A stretch of DNA of 64,000 nucleotides from assembly GCA_017051695.1 (NCBI GenBank), contig JAFIDK010000002.1, positions 372,001 to 436,000 on the forward strand, written 5' to 3'. The notes under the pieces are model-generated. The model was not told the DNA's origin. It did no database searches and saw only the letters and a list, made by a program, of their open reading frames with translations. Shown here piece by piece: positions 63,947 through 64,000 of the stretch. Source of the stretch: Algoriphagus aestuarii. GTDB lineage: Bacteria; Bacteroidota; Bacteroidia; Cytophagales; Cyclobacteriaceae. The position numbers were made by a program, and so were the translations under genes. How positions within the stretch are numbered: the stretch's first letter is position 1; each line of letters starts with the position of its first letter.

Positions 63947-64000
63947 GATCAAAACAGCCATTATCGGTGCAGCTGGTTATACGGGAGGAGAACTCCTTCG
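63939..64000 (+). CDS. argC: N-acetyl-gamma-glutamyl-phosphate reductase, 5' end
   Basis: The ATG at 63939 opens a frame that overlaps the argG stop by 8 bp and runs off the window. Its first 20 residues contain the ArgC NADP-binding motif IIGAAGYTGGELLR. It catalyses the NADPH-dependent reduction of N-acetylglutamyl phosphate. Confidence 0.85.
   Translation, partial: MNKIKTAIIGAAGYTGGELL

Noticed and set aside
1-64000. tRNA or rRNA genes, CRISPR arrays, insertion sequences
   Set aside because: No cloverleaf-type sequence, no regularly spaced repeats and no transposase-like ORF was found on reading both strands.

Overview
This 64 kb window is chromosomal DNA of a Bacteroidota bacterium, most probably a marine or aquatic member of the Cyclobacteriaceae (Algoriphagus-like). 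The evidence is the low GC content, weak Shine-Dalgarno signals, TTG-N19/21-TAnnTTTG promoters (clearest before glnS and at 43781-43812), a TonB receptor with a carboxypeptidase-regulatory-like N-terminus, a DUF4374 lipoprotein, many Sec lipoproteins and large secreted hydrolases. No tRNA or rRNA gene, CRISPR array, prophage or insertion sequence was recognised. Family names come from motifs read by eye; no database search was run.

Layout. 1-9.5 kb: the 3' end of a cytochrome c/discoidin protein, an SGNH hydrolase, a small secreted protein, a cytochrome c lipoprotein, and a leftward three-gene sugar operon. That operon encodes a giant ThuA/dehydrogenase-propeller/HEAT/LamG/cupredoxin lipoprotein, a sugar epimerase and a Gfo/Idh/MocA oxidoreductase, with a divergent AraC regulator. 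9.5-21 kb: a LytS/LytTR two-component pair, a dicarboxylate transporter, greB, a TauE exporter, a metalloprotease, a GH3-like protein, glnS with an extra C-terminal domain, and an M20 peptidase. 21-36 kb: a secreted glycosidase-like protein, an M13 peptidase, a VPS10/sortilin-type propeller protein, an MBL hydrolase, an unknown propeller/lipoprotein pair and a second M20 peptidase.

36-42.5 kb is a molybdenum hydroxylase region: XdhC and MocA maturation factors, a cysteine desulfurase, and a Tat-exported IorA/IorB-type enzyme. 42.6-47 kb has a second MBL hydrolase, a second Gfo/Idh oxidoreductase, a DUF2911 protein and an AraD1/FAH-fold enzyme. 47-55.4 kb has hrpB, several small unknowns, a bacterial Vms1-like release-factor (VLRF1) protein, DUF2752 and TM2 membrane proteins, an MpaB/DUF2236 oxygenase and a propeller/SMP-30 pair. 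55.4-59.3 kb is a TonB receptor/DUF4374 operon with an iron-regulator-like operator. 59.4-61.7 kb has a FrnE/DsbA protein, a zinc-ribbon membrane microprotein and a class V aminotransferase. 61.7-64 kb is the start of an arginine operon (GNAT acetyltransferase, argG, argC). Its leader carries a 39-codon ORF with four AGG arginine codons near its end.

The observations most worth following up are the arginine-rich leader ORF, the blue-copper replacement of the usual haem domain in the giant dehydrogenase lipoprotein, the VLRF1 protein, the overlapping-dyad operator before the TonB receptor, and the terminator-like hairpin between two divergent genes at 26.55 kb.
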